From positions 1,302,001-1,366,000 of the forward strand of contig NZ_MKEQ01000001.1 in assembly GCF_001875655.1 (NCBI RefSeq): a stretch of DNA of 64,000 nucleotides, given 5' to 3'. Shown here in pieces: positions 36,201 through 45,469 of the stretch (its first letter is position 1; each line of letters begins with the position of its first letter). Both the position numbers and the translations under genes were made by a program. The notes under the pieces are model-generated. The model made no database searches and had not been told where the DNA came from. It saw only the letters and a list, made by a program, of their open reading frames with translations. Origin of the DNA: Enterobacter hormaechei ATCC 49162 (lineage in GTDB: Bacteria > Pseudomonadota > Gammaproteobacteria > Enterobacterales > Enterobacteriaceae).

Positions 36201-37121
36201 TTACTTATACCTGATGGCCGGGTTAATGGCGGCGTACAGCACGTCCACCACTAAGTTGATAAGAATAAACTCCAGCGAGAAAAGCAGGACTTCTGCCTGA
36301 ATTACCGGATAGTCGCGCATGTCTACCGAATCGACGAGCAAGCGCCCCAGCCCCGGCCAGTTAAAGACCTTTTCCACCACGATAGAGCCGCCCAGCAGAA
36401 AACCAAACTGAAGCCCCATCATCGTCACCACCGGGATCATCGCGTTACGAAAACCGTGCTTCAGAATGACCCATTTCTCGCTCACCCCTTTTGCCCGCGC
36501 GGTGCGAATATAATCTTCGCTCAGCACGTCGACAAACGAGGCGCGGGTAAAGCGGGCCATTACCGCCGCAACCGCCGCGCCAAGCGTCATGGAGGGCAAA
36601 ATGTAGTGCTTCCAGGTGTCGGCCCCGACGGTCGGCAGCCAGCCCAGCTCGACGGAGAAAATCTGCATCAGCAGCATGCCCAGCGCAAACGCCGGGAAAG
36701 AGATGCCGGTGACCGCCAGCGCCATACCGAGCTTATCCGGCCAGCGGTTGCGCCAGACGGCGGCGACAATGCCCGCGCCCAGGCCAAACACAACCGCCCA
36801 GCTCATACTGGCAATCGTTAACCAGAAGGTGGGCATAAAGCGGCTGGCAATCTCTTCCGATACCGGACGACGCGACACCATTGAAATGCCAAAATCGCCC
36901 TGAAGGACGTTGCCAATGTAACGCAGAAATTGCCTGTACAGCGGCTGGTCAAGACCGAGCTGCTTACGTACCAGTTCAATAACCGTCGCATCTGCTTCCG
37001 GTCCGGCAATCAAACGCGCCGGATCGCCGGGCAGCATGTGGACAAACAAAAACACCAGCACGGCCACAATCAGCAGCGTCGGGATAAGCCCCAGCAGACG
37101 TTTACAAACATAATTCAGCAT
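36201..37121 (-). CDS. gsiC: Glutathione ABC transporter permease GsiC
   Basis: This permease of the DppB/OppB type has 306 residues. The N-terminal motif [27 protein letters not shown] is characteristic of the family. The EAA loop is [26 protein letters not shown]. It heterodimerises with GsiD. The gene follows gsiB after 5 bases. Confidence 0.96.
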   Translation of the reverse strand: MLNYVCKRLLGLIPTLLIVAVLVFLFVHMLPGDPARLIAGPEADATVIELVRKQLGLDQPLYRQFLRYIGNVLQGDFGISMVSRRPVSEEIASRFMPTFWLTIASMSWAVVFGLGAGIVAAVWRNRWPDKLGMALAVTGISFPAFALGMLLMQIFSVELGWLPTVGADTWKHYILPSMTLGAAVAAVMARFTRASFVDVLSEDYIRTARAKGVSEKWVILKHGFRNAMIPVVTMMGLQFGFLLGGSIVVEKVFNWPGLGRLLVDSVDMRDYPVIQAEVLLFSLEFILINLVVDVLYAAINPAIRYK

Positions 37122-37126
37122 GAGTT

Positions 37127-38665
37127 TTATTTTAAATCCGCGTCATCAAAGCTAAAGCCCGTATCCGGCATGATGTAAAAACCGGTCAGCGCTTTGTTGT
37201 GGGCTGAGACCAGTTTTTCCACCACCAGCGGCACCCACGGCGACTCTTTCCAGATAATGTCCTGCGCCTCTTTGTACAGGCGCGCTTTCTCTTCCGGTTT
37301 GGTGGTTTTCAGGGCATCCGCCAGATCCTTATCCACCTGCGGATTACTGTAAAACGCGGTGTTGAACAGCGTTGGCGGCCAGTTCTGGGAAGCAAACAGC
37401 GGCGACAGCGACCAGTCTGCTTCACCGGTTGAAGCCGTCCAGCCGGTGTAGAACATCCGCACGCCGCTCTCTTTCTGCCCTTTGCCTTCCACTTCCGCCG
37501 CTCGCTGTCCGGCATCCATCGCCGTGACCCTAGCTTTAATGCCCACCTGCGCCAGCTGCTGCTGGGTAAATTGCAGCACCTTTTGCGCGGTACTGTGGTT
37601 ATGCGACGACCACAGCGTGGTGCTAAAGCCGTTCGGATAGCCCGCTTCTTTCAGCAGCTCCCGCGCTTTCGCCGGATCGTACGGCCATGGCTGATAGCTC
37701 TGCGCGTACTCGATGGTGGGCGGCATCACGCCCGTCGCGGGCGTGGCGTAGCCGGCAAAGGCCACCTTCACCAGCGCCTGGCGGTTAATGGCGTAGTTGA
37801 TGGCTTCACGCACCTTCGGGTTATCAAACGGTTTCTGCGTGACGTTCATGCTGATGTAGCGCTGCATAATCGACGGGCTGGCCACCAGTTCCAGCTTGCT
37901 GTTTTTCGCCAGCAGCGCCGCCTGTTCGTACGGGATCGGGAAGGCAAACTGCGCTTCGCCGGTTTGCAGCATCGCGGCGCGGGTATTGTTGTCCACGACC
38001 GGACGCCAGGTGAGGGTATCCAGCTTCGGCAGTCCCTGCTGCCAGTATCCGGCGAATTTTTTCACCTTCACAAAATCGGTCTGATTCCAGGTAAGCAGTT
38101 CGTACGGTCCGGTCCCCACCGGGTGGAAGCCAATCTCTTTGCCATATTTTTTCAGGGCAGCGGGCGAAATCATTGCCGTCGCCGGATGCGCCAGGATATT
38201 GATAAACGCCGAGAACGGCTCTTTGAGGGTGATCTTCACCGTCGCCGGGTCAATCACCTCGGTACGGGCGATATTTTTATACAGGTTATAGCGCTTCAGA
38301 CCGTTTTCCGGGTTGCTGGCACGGTCCAGGTTGACCTTAACCGCCTCGGCGTTGAAGTCGGTGCCATCCTGAAACTTCACGCCGGTACGGAGCTTAACGG
38401 TATAGATCAGCCCGTCGTCCGACACGGTATACCCTTCCGCCAGCACGTTTTTCAGCTTCATCTCACGGTCCAGGCCGAACAGCCCCTGGTAGAAGGATTT
38501 TGCCACCGCCTGAGAAAGGGTGTCGTTAGCATCATACGGATCCAGCGTCGTGAAGTTTGACCCCACCGCCACCACCACGTCTTTCGCCGCGAACGCGGGA
38601 GCGGCAGCCAGCGCAGCCATCACGCTCGCGGCCAGCAGCCATTTACGAGCAACAAAAGGAACCAT
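37127..38665 (-). CDS. gsiB: Glutathione-binding periplasmic protein GsiB
   Basis: This SBP_bac_5 family solute-binding protein has 512 residues and a 26-residue signal peptide ([13 protein letters not shown]). Typical oligopeptide-binding motifs include [33 protein letters not shown] and [25 protein letters not shown]. In E. coli it binds glutathione for cytoplasmic import. It lies 23 bases after gsiA. Confidence 0.96.
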   Translation of the reverse strand: MVPFVARKWLLAASVMAALAAAPAFAAKDVVVAVGSNFTTLDPYDANDTLSQAVAKSFYQGLFGLDREMKLKNVLAEGYTVSDDGLIYTVKLRTGVKFQDGTDFNAEAVKVNLDRASNPENGLKRYNLYKNIARTEVIDPATVKITLKEPFSAFINILAHPATAMISPAALKKYGKEIGFHPVGTGPYELLTWNQTDFVKVKKFAGYWQQGLPKLDTLTWRPVVDNNTRAAMLQTGEAQFAFPIPYEQAALLAKNSKLELVASPSIMQRYISMNVTQKPFDNPKVREAINYAINRQALVKVAFAGYATPATGVMPPTIEYAQSYQPWPYDPAKARELLKEAGYPNGFSTTLWSSHNHSTAQKVLQFTQQQLAQVGIKARVTAMDAGQRAAEVEGKGQKESGVRMFYTGWTASTGEADWSLSPLFASQNWPPTLFNTAFYSNPQVDKDLADALKTTKPEEKARLYKEAQDIIWKESPWVPLVVEKLVSAHNKALTGFYIMPDTGFSFDDADLK

Positions 38666-38688
38666 TGTGTTCTCCTGCCTGTTGTAAG

Positions 38689-40560
38689 TTATAACCGCGA
38701 GAATGCATTGTCCTGACGCGGCGGTGCGACAAAATGACCGGGTCCCACCTCACGCAGCGCCACGCGCTCCAGGGTTTCGCCCCGTTTACGAATATTGCTC
38801 GGCATTTCGTCCTGCAACAGCACGCGCTGGGCGTGGCGATGCTCAGGATCGGCAACCGGTACGGCGGCCATCAGCTTGCGGGTGTACGGATGCTGCGGGT
38901 TTTCAAACACCGCCCGACGGGGGCCGATTTCAACAATCTGTCCCATGTACATCACCGCCACGCGATGGCTGATCCGCTCCACCACCGCCATATCGTGGGA
39001 GATAAACAGAAACGCGATGCCTAAATCCCGCTGTAAATCGAGCAGGAGATTGATGATTTGCGCGCGGATGGAGACATCCAGCGCGGAAACGGACTCATCC
39101 GCAATCACCACTTTTGGATTCAGGGCCAATGCCCGCGCAATACAGATGCGCTGCCGCTGACCGCCAGAAAATTCGTGCGGATAACGCCAGGCATGCTCCG
39201 GCTTCAGGCCCACGCGCTCCAGCAGCCACGCGACACGGCGCTGTGCGGCTTCACCGTCGAGCAGGTTATGCACCCGCAGCGGCTCCATAATCGAGTACCC
39301 CACCGTATGGCGCGGATCGAGCGACGCATAAGGATCCTGGAATATAAACTGAATATCCCGGCGCACCGCCTGCAAGTTACTGTTAGGGAGGGTGTCGATG
39401 CGCTCACCGTTGAAGGTGATGCTCCCCTCCTGCGACTCCACCAGCCTGAGCAGCGCCCGCCCGGTGGTGGATTTACCGCAGCCGGACTCCCCCACCAGTG
39501 CCAGCGTTTCGCCCGGCCAGAGATCAAAACTGACGTTTTCAACCGCATGCACTTCGCGCTTCACGCGATTGAGGACCCCGCTACGCAGCGGGAAACGGGT
39601 CACCAGGTCACGCACTTCGAGGATTGGCCTGCCGGGAACCACCGTATTCTGCTCGGTTTCGTCTTCCTGCTGGCCCAGTTCGGTCTGGGAGAACAGCGGA
39701 AAGCGGCGCGGAAAATCACTGCCATTCATGGCGCCGAGACGCGGAACCGCCGCCAGTAGCGCTTTGGTATAAGGATGCACGGGCGCATGAAAGACCTGCT
39801 CCACCGTACCGGTTTCGACGGCATTGCCCTGATGCATAACCAGCACCCGGTCGGCAATATCCGCCACCACCCCCATATCGTGGGTGATGAAAATCACCCC
39901 CATCTCCATCTCCTGTTGCAACACCTTAATCAGTTGCAGGATCTGGGCCTGAATGGTGACATCCAGCGCCGTGGTGGGTTCGTCCGCAATGAGCACCGCC
40001 GGACGGCACGACAGCGCCATCGCAATCATCACCCGCTGGCGCATGCCGCCGGAAAGCTGATGCGGGTAGCGGGACAAAATTGCGTGCGCCTCCGGGATAC
40101 GTACCAGCTCCAGCATCCGTTTCGCTTCGTTGAGCGCCTCATCACCGCTCAGTCCCTGATGGAGGCGGATAGATTCGGCAATCTGCTCACCCACCGGGAA
40201 AACCGGGTTCAGGGAGGTCATCGGCTCCTGAAAAATCATCGCAATATCTGCCCCGCGTACCCCCTGCATCTGGGACCCGCTCAGCTCATTGAGATCGATA
40301 ACCTGACGGTTGCGACGGCGCAACAGCATCCGCTCGCTGGTGACCTGCCCGCCCGTCTGCTCTAGCAGACGCATCAGCGCCAGCGCGGTAACGGATTTAC
40401 CGGATCCGGACTCGCCTACAATCGCCAGCGTTTCGCCACGATTGAGCGAAAACGACAGGTGCTGGACTGCCGGGATAAACTGCCGCTCTTCCTGAAAGGC
40501 AATATTCAGTTGGTGGACAGCCAGCACTTCGCAGTTGTCCAGCTCTTCACGGTGCGGCAC
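38689..40560 (-). CDS. gsiA: Glutathione ABC transporter ATPase GsiA (fused double ATPase)
   Basis: The 623 residues contain two complete ABC domains in tandem, equivalent to fused DppD and DppF. Walker A motifs are GESGSGKS (about 50) and GESGCGKST (about 350). The signatures are LSGGMRQR and FSGGQRQR, and the Walker B motifs are [12 protein letters not shown] and [12 protein letters not shown]. The start is GTG 40560, preceded by AAGGGGG within the end of iaaA. It is linked to iaaA by an 11-base gap. Confidence 0.96.
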   Translation of the reverse strand: MPHREELDNCEVLAVHQLNIAFQEERQFIPAVQHLSFSLNRGETLAIVGESGSGKSVTALALMRLLEQTGGQVTSERMLLRRRNRQVIDLNELSGSQMQGVRGADIAMIFQEPMTSLNPVFPVGEQIAESIRLHQGLSGDEALNEAKRMLELVRIPEAHAILSRYPHQLSGGMRQRVMIAMALSCRPAVLIADEPTTALDVTIQAQILQLIKVLQQEMEMGVIFITHDMGVVADIADRVLVMHQGNAVETGTVEQVFHAPVHPYTKALLAAVPRLGAMNGSDFPRRFPLFSQTELGQQEDETEQNTVVPGRPILEVRDLVTRFPLRSGVLNRVKREVHAVENVSFDLWPGETLALVGESGCGKSTTGRALLRLVESQEGSITFNGERIDTLPNSNLQAVRRDIQFIFQDPYASLDPRHTVGYSIMEPLRVHNLLDGEAAQRRVAWLLERVGLKPEHAWRYPHEFSGGQRQRICIARALALNPKVVIADESVSALDVSIRAQIINLLLDLQRDLGIAFLFISHDMAVVERISHRVAVMYMGQIVEIGPRRAVFENPQHPYTRKLMAAVPVADPEHRHAQRVLLQDEMPSNIRKRGETLERVALREVGPGHFVAPPRQDNAFSRL

Positions 40561-40571
40561 GCTATGCCCCC

Positions 40572-41510
40572 TTATTCACGATAAATTCCTGTGCTGGGCG
40601 CATCGCCGGCATACCCCCACGCCCGGTACATCCCTTCACTGTTGAACGGCAGCGCCACGTTGCCTTCCCGATCCACCGCAATTAAGCCTCCCGCGCCGCC
40701 CAGCGCGGGGAGTTTCTCCATCACTACCCGCTCGCAGGCCTCGCTCAGGCTTAATCCGCCGTAATCCATCAGCGCGGTAATGTCGTAGGCCGCCAGCGCG
40801 CGGATAAACACTTCGCCGGTGCCGGTGCACGACACCGCCGCCGTGGCGTTATTGGCATAACACCCGGCCCCCGGAAGCGGACTGTCGCCGACGCGTCCGG
40901 GAAGCTTGTTAGTCATACCGCCTGTCGACGTCGCGGCGGCGAGGTTACCGGCTTTATCCAGCGCCACCGCGCCTACCGTGCCCATTTTGCTGCGTTCATC
41001 GAGCGGCGCGGCATGGTCCAGCTGCGTCATCCCCGCTGTACGGGCCTCCAGCAGTTGCCGGTAACGCTCCTCGGTGGAAAAAAGATCGGGCGAGACCGTG
41101 TCCATCCCGTGCTCGACGGCAAATTTCTCCGCCCCTGCGCCGGTCATCAGCACATGCGGGCTGTGATCCATCACCAGACGCGCGGCCAGCACCGGATTAC
41201 GCAGACGGCTGACGCCCGCCACCGCCCCCGCTTTCAGGGTGACGCCGTCCATCACGCAGGCATCCAGTTCGTGCGTTTCATCGCGCGTAAAGACCGAGCC
41301 AATGCCAGCATTAAACAGCGGGCACTCCTCCAGCAGACGCACCGCTTCGGTCACCACGTCCAGCGCGCTGTCGCCCGCTTCCAGCATCCGCTGGCCTGTT
41401 TCCACAATGGCGTTCAGCGCGTCAATATAACGCTTCTCCTGCTCGGGACTGAGCTGTGCACGGGTGATTGCCCCGGCACCGCCATGAATTGCGATAACCG
41501 CTTTACTCAT
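40572..41510 (-). CDS. iaaA: Isoaspartyl peptidase / L-asparaginase IaaA
   Basis: This Ntn-hydrolase matures by cleaving itself into two chains and hydrolyses isoaspartyl dipeptides and asparagine. It has 312 residues (321 in E. coli). The self-processing site is [25 protein letters not shown], in which the Thr becomes the nucleophile of the beta chain. [15 protein letters not shown] binds substrate. It is the first gene of the iaaA-gsiABCD operon. Confidence 0.95.
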   Translation of the reverse strand: MSKAVIAIHGGAGAITRAQLSPEQEKRYIDALNAIVETGQRMLEAGDSALDVVTEAVRLLEECPLFNAGIGSVFTRDETHELDACVMDGVTLKAGAVAGVSRLRNPVLAARLVMDHSPHVLMTGAGAEKFAVEHGMDTVSPDLFSTEERYRQLLEARTAGMTQLDHAAPLDERSKMGTVGAVALDKAGNLAAATSTGGMTNKLPGRVGDSPLPGAGCYANNATAAVSCTGTGEVFIRALAAYDITALMDYGGLSLSEACERVVMEKLPALGGAGGLIAVDREGNVALPFNSEGMYRAWGYAGDAPSTGIYRE

Positions 41511-41699
41511 TTCGCATCACCCATCAGCCTGGCTGGCTGCTTTTTCTATAAATATCATTATCGTCGACGAATCTTCAGATGATTTTTGAATATAGAAAGA
41601 CGCAACTGTGATGTAAAGCGTACACCCATCGGGTCATACAGTTAGCCGCACTTTTCTGCCATAATGAGCGCTTTCGTTGTTACTCCGCAGGAGCCCACC

Positions 41700-42932
41700 A
41701 TGGATTTTACCGCCGGACTGATGCCGCTTGAGACGGCACTTTCGCAGATGCTTGACCGGATTACTCTACTGCACGATGTTGAGACGCTGCCGCTTGTGCG
41801 CTGTTTTGGCCGTATTGCCGCACGCGATATCGTCTCGCCGCTGAACGTGCCGGGGTTCGATAATGCGGCGATGGACGGCTATGCCGTACGTCTGGCGGAT
41901 GTACAAACGGGTCAGCCGCTGCCGGTGGCAGGTAAAGCGTTTGCCGGGCAGCCGTTCAACGGTGAGTGGCCTGCGGGTACCTGCGTGCGCATTATGACCG
42001 GCGCACCGGTGCCCAAGGGCTGTGAAGCCGTGGTGATGCAGGAAGAGACCGAACAGACCGACGACGGTGTGCGTTTTACCGCCAGCGTCAAAGCGGGTCA
42101 GAATATCCGCTGCACCGGGGAAGACATTACCCTCGGCGCAACGGTCTTTGCCGCCGGGCAAAAACTGACGGTGGCCGAACTGCCGGTGCTGGCATCGCTT
42201 GGCATCGCGGAGATTGACGTCGTTCGCAAAGTGCGCGTGGCGGTGTTCTCCACGGGGGACGAGCTACAGCTTCCGGGTCAGCCGCTGAACGAGGGGCAGA
42301 TTTACGACACCAACCGTCTGGCGGTGCACCTGATGCTGAAGCAGCTGGGCTGCGAGGTGATTAACCTCGGCATCATTCCTGACGATCCGCAAAAACTGCG
42401 CGCCGCGTTTATCGACGCTGACGCCTCTGCCGACGTGGTGATCAGCTCCGGCGGCGTCTCGGTTGGCGAAGCGGATTACACCAAAACCCTGCTTGAAGAG
42501 CTGGGCGAAATCGCCTTCTGGAAGCTGGCGATTAAACCGGGCAAACCGTTCGCGTTTGGCAAGCTTCCGCACAGCTGGTTCTGTGGCCTGCCGGGTAACC
42601 CGGTCTCTGCCGCGCTGACCTTCTACCAGCTGGTGATCCCGCTGCTGGCGAAGCTGTCAGGTAACAATGCCAGCCCGCTGCCTGAACGTGTGCGCGTGCG
42701 GGCGGCAACGCGCCTGAAAAAATCACCGGGCCGTCTCGACTTCCAGCGCGGCATTCTGGCGCGCAACGCCGACGGTGAACTGGAGGTGAGCACCACCGGG
42801 CATCAGGGTTCGCACATCTTTAGCTCCTTCAGCCAGGGCAACTGCTTTATCGTGCTGGAGCGCGATCGCGGCCACGTCGAGGCGGGCGAATGGGTTGAAG
42901 TGGAACGCTTTAACCACCTGTTCGGAGGCTGA
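41700..42932 (+). CDS. moeA: Molybdopterin molybdenumtransferase MoeA
   Basis: This enzyme inserts molybdate into adenylylated molybdopterin to form the active cofactor. It has 410 residues (411 in E. coli). Conserved segments are [32 protein letters not shown] and [14 protein letters not shown], with GLPGNPVSA in domain III. ATG 41700 follows GGAGCCC; the frame is open 12 codons upstream. moeB follows after 1 base. Confidence 0.97.
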   Translation: MDFTAGLMPLETALSQMLDRITLLHDVETLPLVRCFGRIAARDIVSPLNVPGFDNAAMDGYAVRLADVQTGQPLPVAGKAFAGQPFNGEWPAGTCVRIMTGAPVPKGCEAVVMQEETEQTDDGVRFTASVKAGQNIRCTGEDITLGATVFAAGQKLTVAELPVLASLGIAEIDVVRKVRVAVFSTGDELQLPGQPLNEGQIYDTNRLAVHLMLKQLGCEVINLGIIPDDPQKLRAAFIDADASADVVISSGGVSVGEADYTKTLLEELGEIAFWKLAIKPGKPFAFGKLPHSWFCGLPGNPVSAALTFYQLVIPLLAKLSGNNASPLPERVRVRAATRLKKSPGRLDFQRGILARNADGELEVSTTGHQGSHIFSSFSQGNCFIVLERDRGHVEAGEWVEVERFNHLFGG

Positions 42933-42933
42933 C

Positions 42934-43686
42934 ATGACGGTGGAACTGAGCGACCCGGAGATGATGCGTTACAACCGCCAGATCGTGCTGCGCGGGTTTG
43001 ATTTCGACGGTCAGGAAGCGCTTAAGGCGGCCAGCGTGCTGGTTGTTGGCCTGGGCGGTCTGGGCTGTGCGGCGGCGCAATACCTGGCTGCGGCGGGCGT
43101 CGGCAGCATGACGCTGCTGGATTTCGATACCGTGTCGGTGTCCAACCTGCAACGCCAGACGCTGCACGGCGACGCGACGGTGGGTCAGCCAAAAGTGGAA
43201 TCAGCACGCACGGCGCTGACGCGCATTAATCCCCACGTTCAGTTCACCCTGATTGACGCGATGCTGGATGACGACGCGCTGTTTGCGCAGATAGCACGGC
43301 ATGACCTGGTGCTGGACTGCACCGATAACGTCGCCATTCGCAACCAGCTTAATGCGGGCTGCTTTGCCCATACAACGCCGCTGATTTCCGGCGCGGCGAT
43401 CCGCATGGAGGGGCAAATCAGCGTTTTCACTTACGCTGAAGGAGAGCCGTGCTACCGCTGCCTGAGTCGTCTGTTTGGCGAGAATGCCCTCACCTGTGTC
43501 GAGGCGGGCGTGATGGCACCGTTAGTGGGCGTTATCGGTTCCTTGCAGGCGATGGAAGCCATCAAAGTATTGGCGCGCTACGGCACGCCAGCGGCGGGCA
43601 AAATCGTGATGTACGACGCAATGACCTGCCAGTTCCGCGAGATGAAACTGATGCGTAACCCGGGGTGTGAGGTTTGTGGAGGTTAA
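42934..43686 (+). CDS. moeB: Molybdopterin-synthase adenylyltransferase MoeB
   Basis: This E1-like enzyme adenylates the C terminus of MoaD before sulfur transfer. It has 250 residues. The nucleotide-binding loop is VLVVGLGGLGCAAAQYLAAAGVG, and DTVSVSNLQRQTLH carries the catalytic Arg. Zinc cysteines are CYRC near 172 and CEVC at the end. The start ATG 42934 matches E. coli. A terminator follows directly. Confidence 0.97.
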   Translation: MTVELSDPEMMRYNRQIVLRGFDFDGQEALKAASVLVVGLGGLGCAAAQYLAAAGVGSMTLLDFDTVSVSNLQRQTLHGDATVGQPKVESARTALTRINPHVQFTLIDAMLDDDALFAQIARHDLVLDCTDNVAIRNQLNAGCFAHTTPLISGAAIRMEGQISVFTYAEGEPCYRCLSRLFGENALTCVEAGVMAPLVGVIGSLQAMEAIKVLARYGTPAAGKIVMYDAMTCQFREMKLMRNPGCEVCGG

Positions 43687-43690
43687 AGCA

Positions 43691-43716
43691 AACGGCAACC
43701 TTCAGGTTGCCGTTTT
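43691..43716 (+). terminator. Rho-independent terminator of moeAB
   Basis: AACGGCAACC TTCA GGTTGCCGTT is a perfect 10-bp stem with a tetraloop, followed by TTAGTGTTT. It starts 4 bases after the moeB stop. Confidence 0.9.
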
Positions 43717-43724
43717 AGTGTTTG

Positions 43725-43760
43725 CTCCCTCTCCCCGTGGGAGAGGGCTGGGGTGAGGGC
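43725..43760. repeat. CCCTCTCCC-type REP element between moeB and fsaA
   Basis: CTCCCTCTCCCC GT GGGAGAGGG followed by CTGGGGTGAGGGC is a single REP unit. It lies between the moeAB terminator and the convergent fsaA stop. Confidence 0.85.
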
Positions 43761-43775
43761 ATCAGGCCGCCCCCG

Positions 43776-44438
43776 TCAGATCGACGTCCGCCCAAACGCC
43801 CCCTGCCAGTCCTGCTCAAACTTCACAATCGCCGCATCCACTGCCGGAGAGGTAATAAACTGCTGCGCCACGTCCAGCGGCAGCGTGATGGACTCGCACC
43901 CTGCCAGCAGGCAGTCCAGCGCCTGGCGCGGGGTTTTAAAGCTCGCCGCCAGCACCTTTGACTGCGGGGCATGCAGGGTCAGCAGCTGTTGCAATTCGAC
44001 TACCGTCTGGATCCCGTCCCCGCCCTGCGCATCCACGCGGTTCACGTAAGGTGCGACATACTCCGCCCCCGCCAGCGCGGAGAGCATCCCCTGCGCTGCG
44101 CCGTAGACCGCCGTGCCCAGCGTCGGGATCCCTTCTGCTTTCAGCATTTTGATCGCCGCCAGCCCTTCTGCGGTCACGGGTACTTTCACCACCAGATCAT
44201 TGATGATCGCGCGCAGTTTACGTGCGTCTTCCACCATCCCTTCAGCGGTCGTCGCCATCACCTGCGCAAACAGACGGCCCTTGCCGCCCAGCGCGTCGTG
44301 CAGCGCGGGCAGTAGCTCTTCCAGAGGCGTTTTTCCCGCCGCCACAATGCTTGGGTTAGTGGTCACGCCCGCCAGCGGGAAGATACGCGCCAGCTTTTTG
44401 ACTGCCGCAACGTCAGATGTGTCGAGATAAAGTTCCAT
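43776..44438 (-). CDS. fsaA: Fructose-6-phosphate aldolase FsaA
   Basis: This class I aldolase of the transaldolase family reversibly splits fructose 6-phosphate into dihydroxyacetone and glyceraldehyde 3-phosphate. It has 220 residues with the Schiff-base Lys85 in [10 protein letters not shown], exactly as in E. coli FsaA. The start ATG 44438 ([10 protein letters not shown]) is chosen over an in-frame upstream ATG. It is divergent from pflE-pflF and shares a palindromic site with them at 44515-44530. Confidence 0.95.
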   Translation of the reverse strand: MELYLDTSDVAAVKKLARIFPLAGVTTNPSIVAAGKTPLEELLPALHDALGGKGRLFAQVMATTAEGMVEDARKLRAIINDLVVKVPVTAEGLAAIKMLKAEGIPTLGTAVYGAAQGMLSALAGAEYVAPYVNRVDAQGGDGIQTVVELQQLLTLHAPQSKVLAASFKTPRQALDCLLAGCESITLPLDVAQQFITSPAVDAAIVKFEQDWQGAFGRTSI

Positions 44439-44514
44439 GATGTCACCCTCAAAATTAGCCTGCATTTACCCTATCACAGCAAAACCTGCTCATGAATTGA
44501 CCCACATCAAGATA

Positions 44515-44530
44515 ACTTTCATTCGAAAGT
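44515..44530. promoter_or_regulatory. Shared 16-bp palindromic motif, copy 1 (fsaA/pflE)
   Basis: ACTTTC-ATTC-GAAAGT has perfect 6-bp inverted arms. It lies 36 bases before pflE and 77 bases before fsaA. Near-identical copies precede ybiV (47988) and ybiU (49008). Such symmetry is typical of a repressor operator, but the binding protein is not identified. Confidence 0.7.
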
Positions 44531-44565
44531 CATTTAATCTTCATATGTAATTCGAGGGCAAAAAA

Positions 44566-45465
44566 ATGATCTTCAATGTACAGCGTTATTCCACCCACGA
44601 CGGCCCCGGTATTCGAACCGTGGTATTCCTGAAAGGCTGCTCGCTGGGCTGTCGCTGGTGCCAGAACCCGGAAAGCCGCTCCCGCACGCGGGACGTACTG
44701 TTTGACGCACGTCTGTGCCTGGAAGGCTGCGACCTGTGCCAGCAGGCGGCACCGGGCTGTGTTGAACGCGCGCTGAACGGGCTGGTCATTCACCGTGAAA
44801 AACTCGATGAAGCCACGCTCAACGCCCTCACCGACTGCTGCCCGACGCAGGCGCTTACCGTCTGCGGTGAAGAGAAGCAGGTGGAAGAGATTATGGCGAC
44901 CGTCCTGCGCGACAAGCCCTTCTACGATCGCAGCGGCGGCGGGATCACCCTCTCCGGCGGCGAGCCGTTTATGAACCCGACGCTGGCACACGCCCTGTTT
45001 AAAGCCAGCCATGAACAGGGCATTCATACCGCCGTTGAAACCTGCCTTCATGTGCCGTGGCATTACATTGAGCCGTCATTACCCTACGTCGATCTGTTCC
45101 TCGCGGACCTGAAGCATGTGGACAGCGACGTATTCAAACAGTGGACCGATGGCTCAGCCAAACGGATCCTGGACAACCTGAAACGCCTCGCCGCTGCCGG
45201 GAAAAAAATCACCATCCGCGTGCCGCTGATCCAGGGCTTCAACGCCGATGAAGCGTCTGTTACCGCCATTACCAATTTCGCCGCCGACGAGCTCGGCGTC
45301 GAGGATATTCATTTTCTGCCGTATCACACGCTGGGCATGAACAAATACACCCTGCTCGGCCAACCCTACTCTGCCCCTGACAAACCGCTGGATAACCCTG
45401 CCCTGCTGGACTTCGCGCAGCAGTATGCCTGCCAGAAAGGGTTAACCGCGACCTTACGAGGATAA
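44566..45465 (+). CDS. pflE: Glycyl-radical enzyme activase PflE (YbiY)
   Basis: This radical-SAM activating enzyme has 299 residues. The CxxxCxxC motif is near residue 25 ([15 protein letters not shown]). A ferredoxin-like insert with two cysteine clusters follows ([15 protein letters not shown] and [15 protein letters not shown]), as in activases of dehydratase-type glycyl-radical enzymes. [15 protein letters not shown] is the family GGE motif. The partner pflF starts 4 bases downstream. E. coli annotation calls it pyruvate formate-lyase activase 3, but its substrate protein has not been proven to be a PFL. Confidence 0.93.
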   Translation: MIFNVQRYSTHDGPGIRTVVFLKGCSLGCRWCQNPESRSRTRDVLFDARLCLEGCDLCQQAAPGCVERALNGLVIHREKLDEATLNALTDCCPTQALTVCGEEKQVEEIMATVLRDKPFYDRSGGGITLSGGEPFMNPTLAHALFKASHEQGIHTAVETCLHVPWHYIEPSLPYVDLFLADLKHVDSDVFKQWTDGSAKRILDNLKRLAAAGKKITIRVPLIQGFNADEASVTAITNFAADELGVEDIHFLPYHTLGMNKYTLLGQPYSAPDKPLDNPALLDFAQQYACQKGLTATLRG

Positions 45466-45469
45466 ACTT

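Noticed and set aside
37571..38560. Long plus-strand open frame (329 codons) over gsiB
   Set aside because: It is antisense to gsiB, which has a clear signal peptide and family motifs. The plus-strand translation is rich in His/Arg with no domain, as expected of a high-GC shadow frame.
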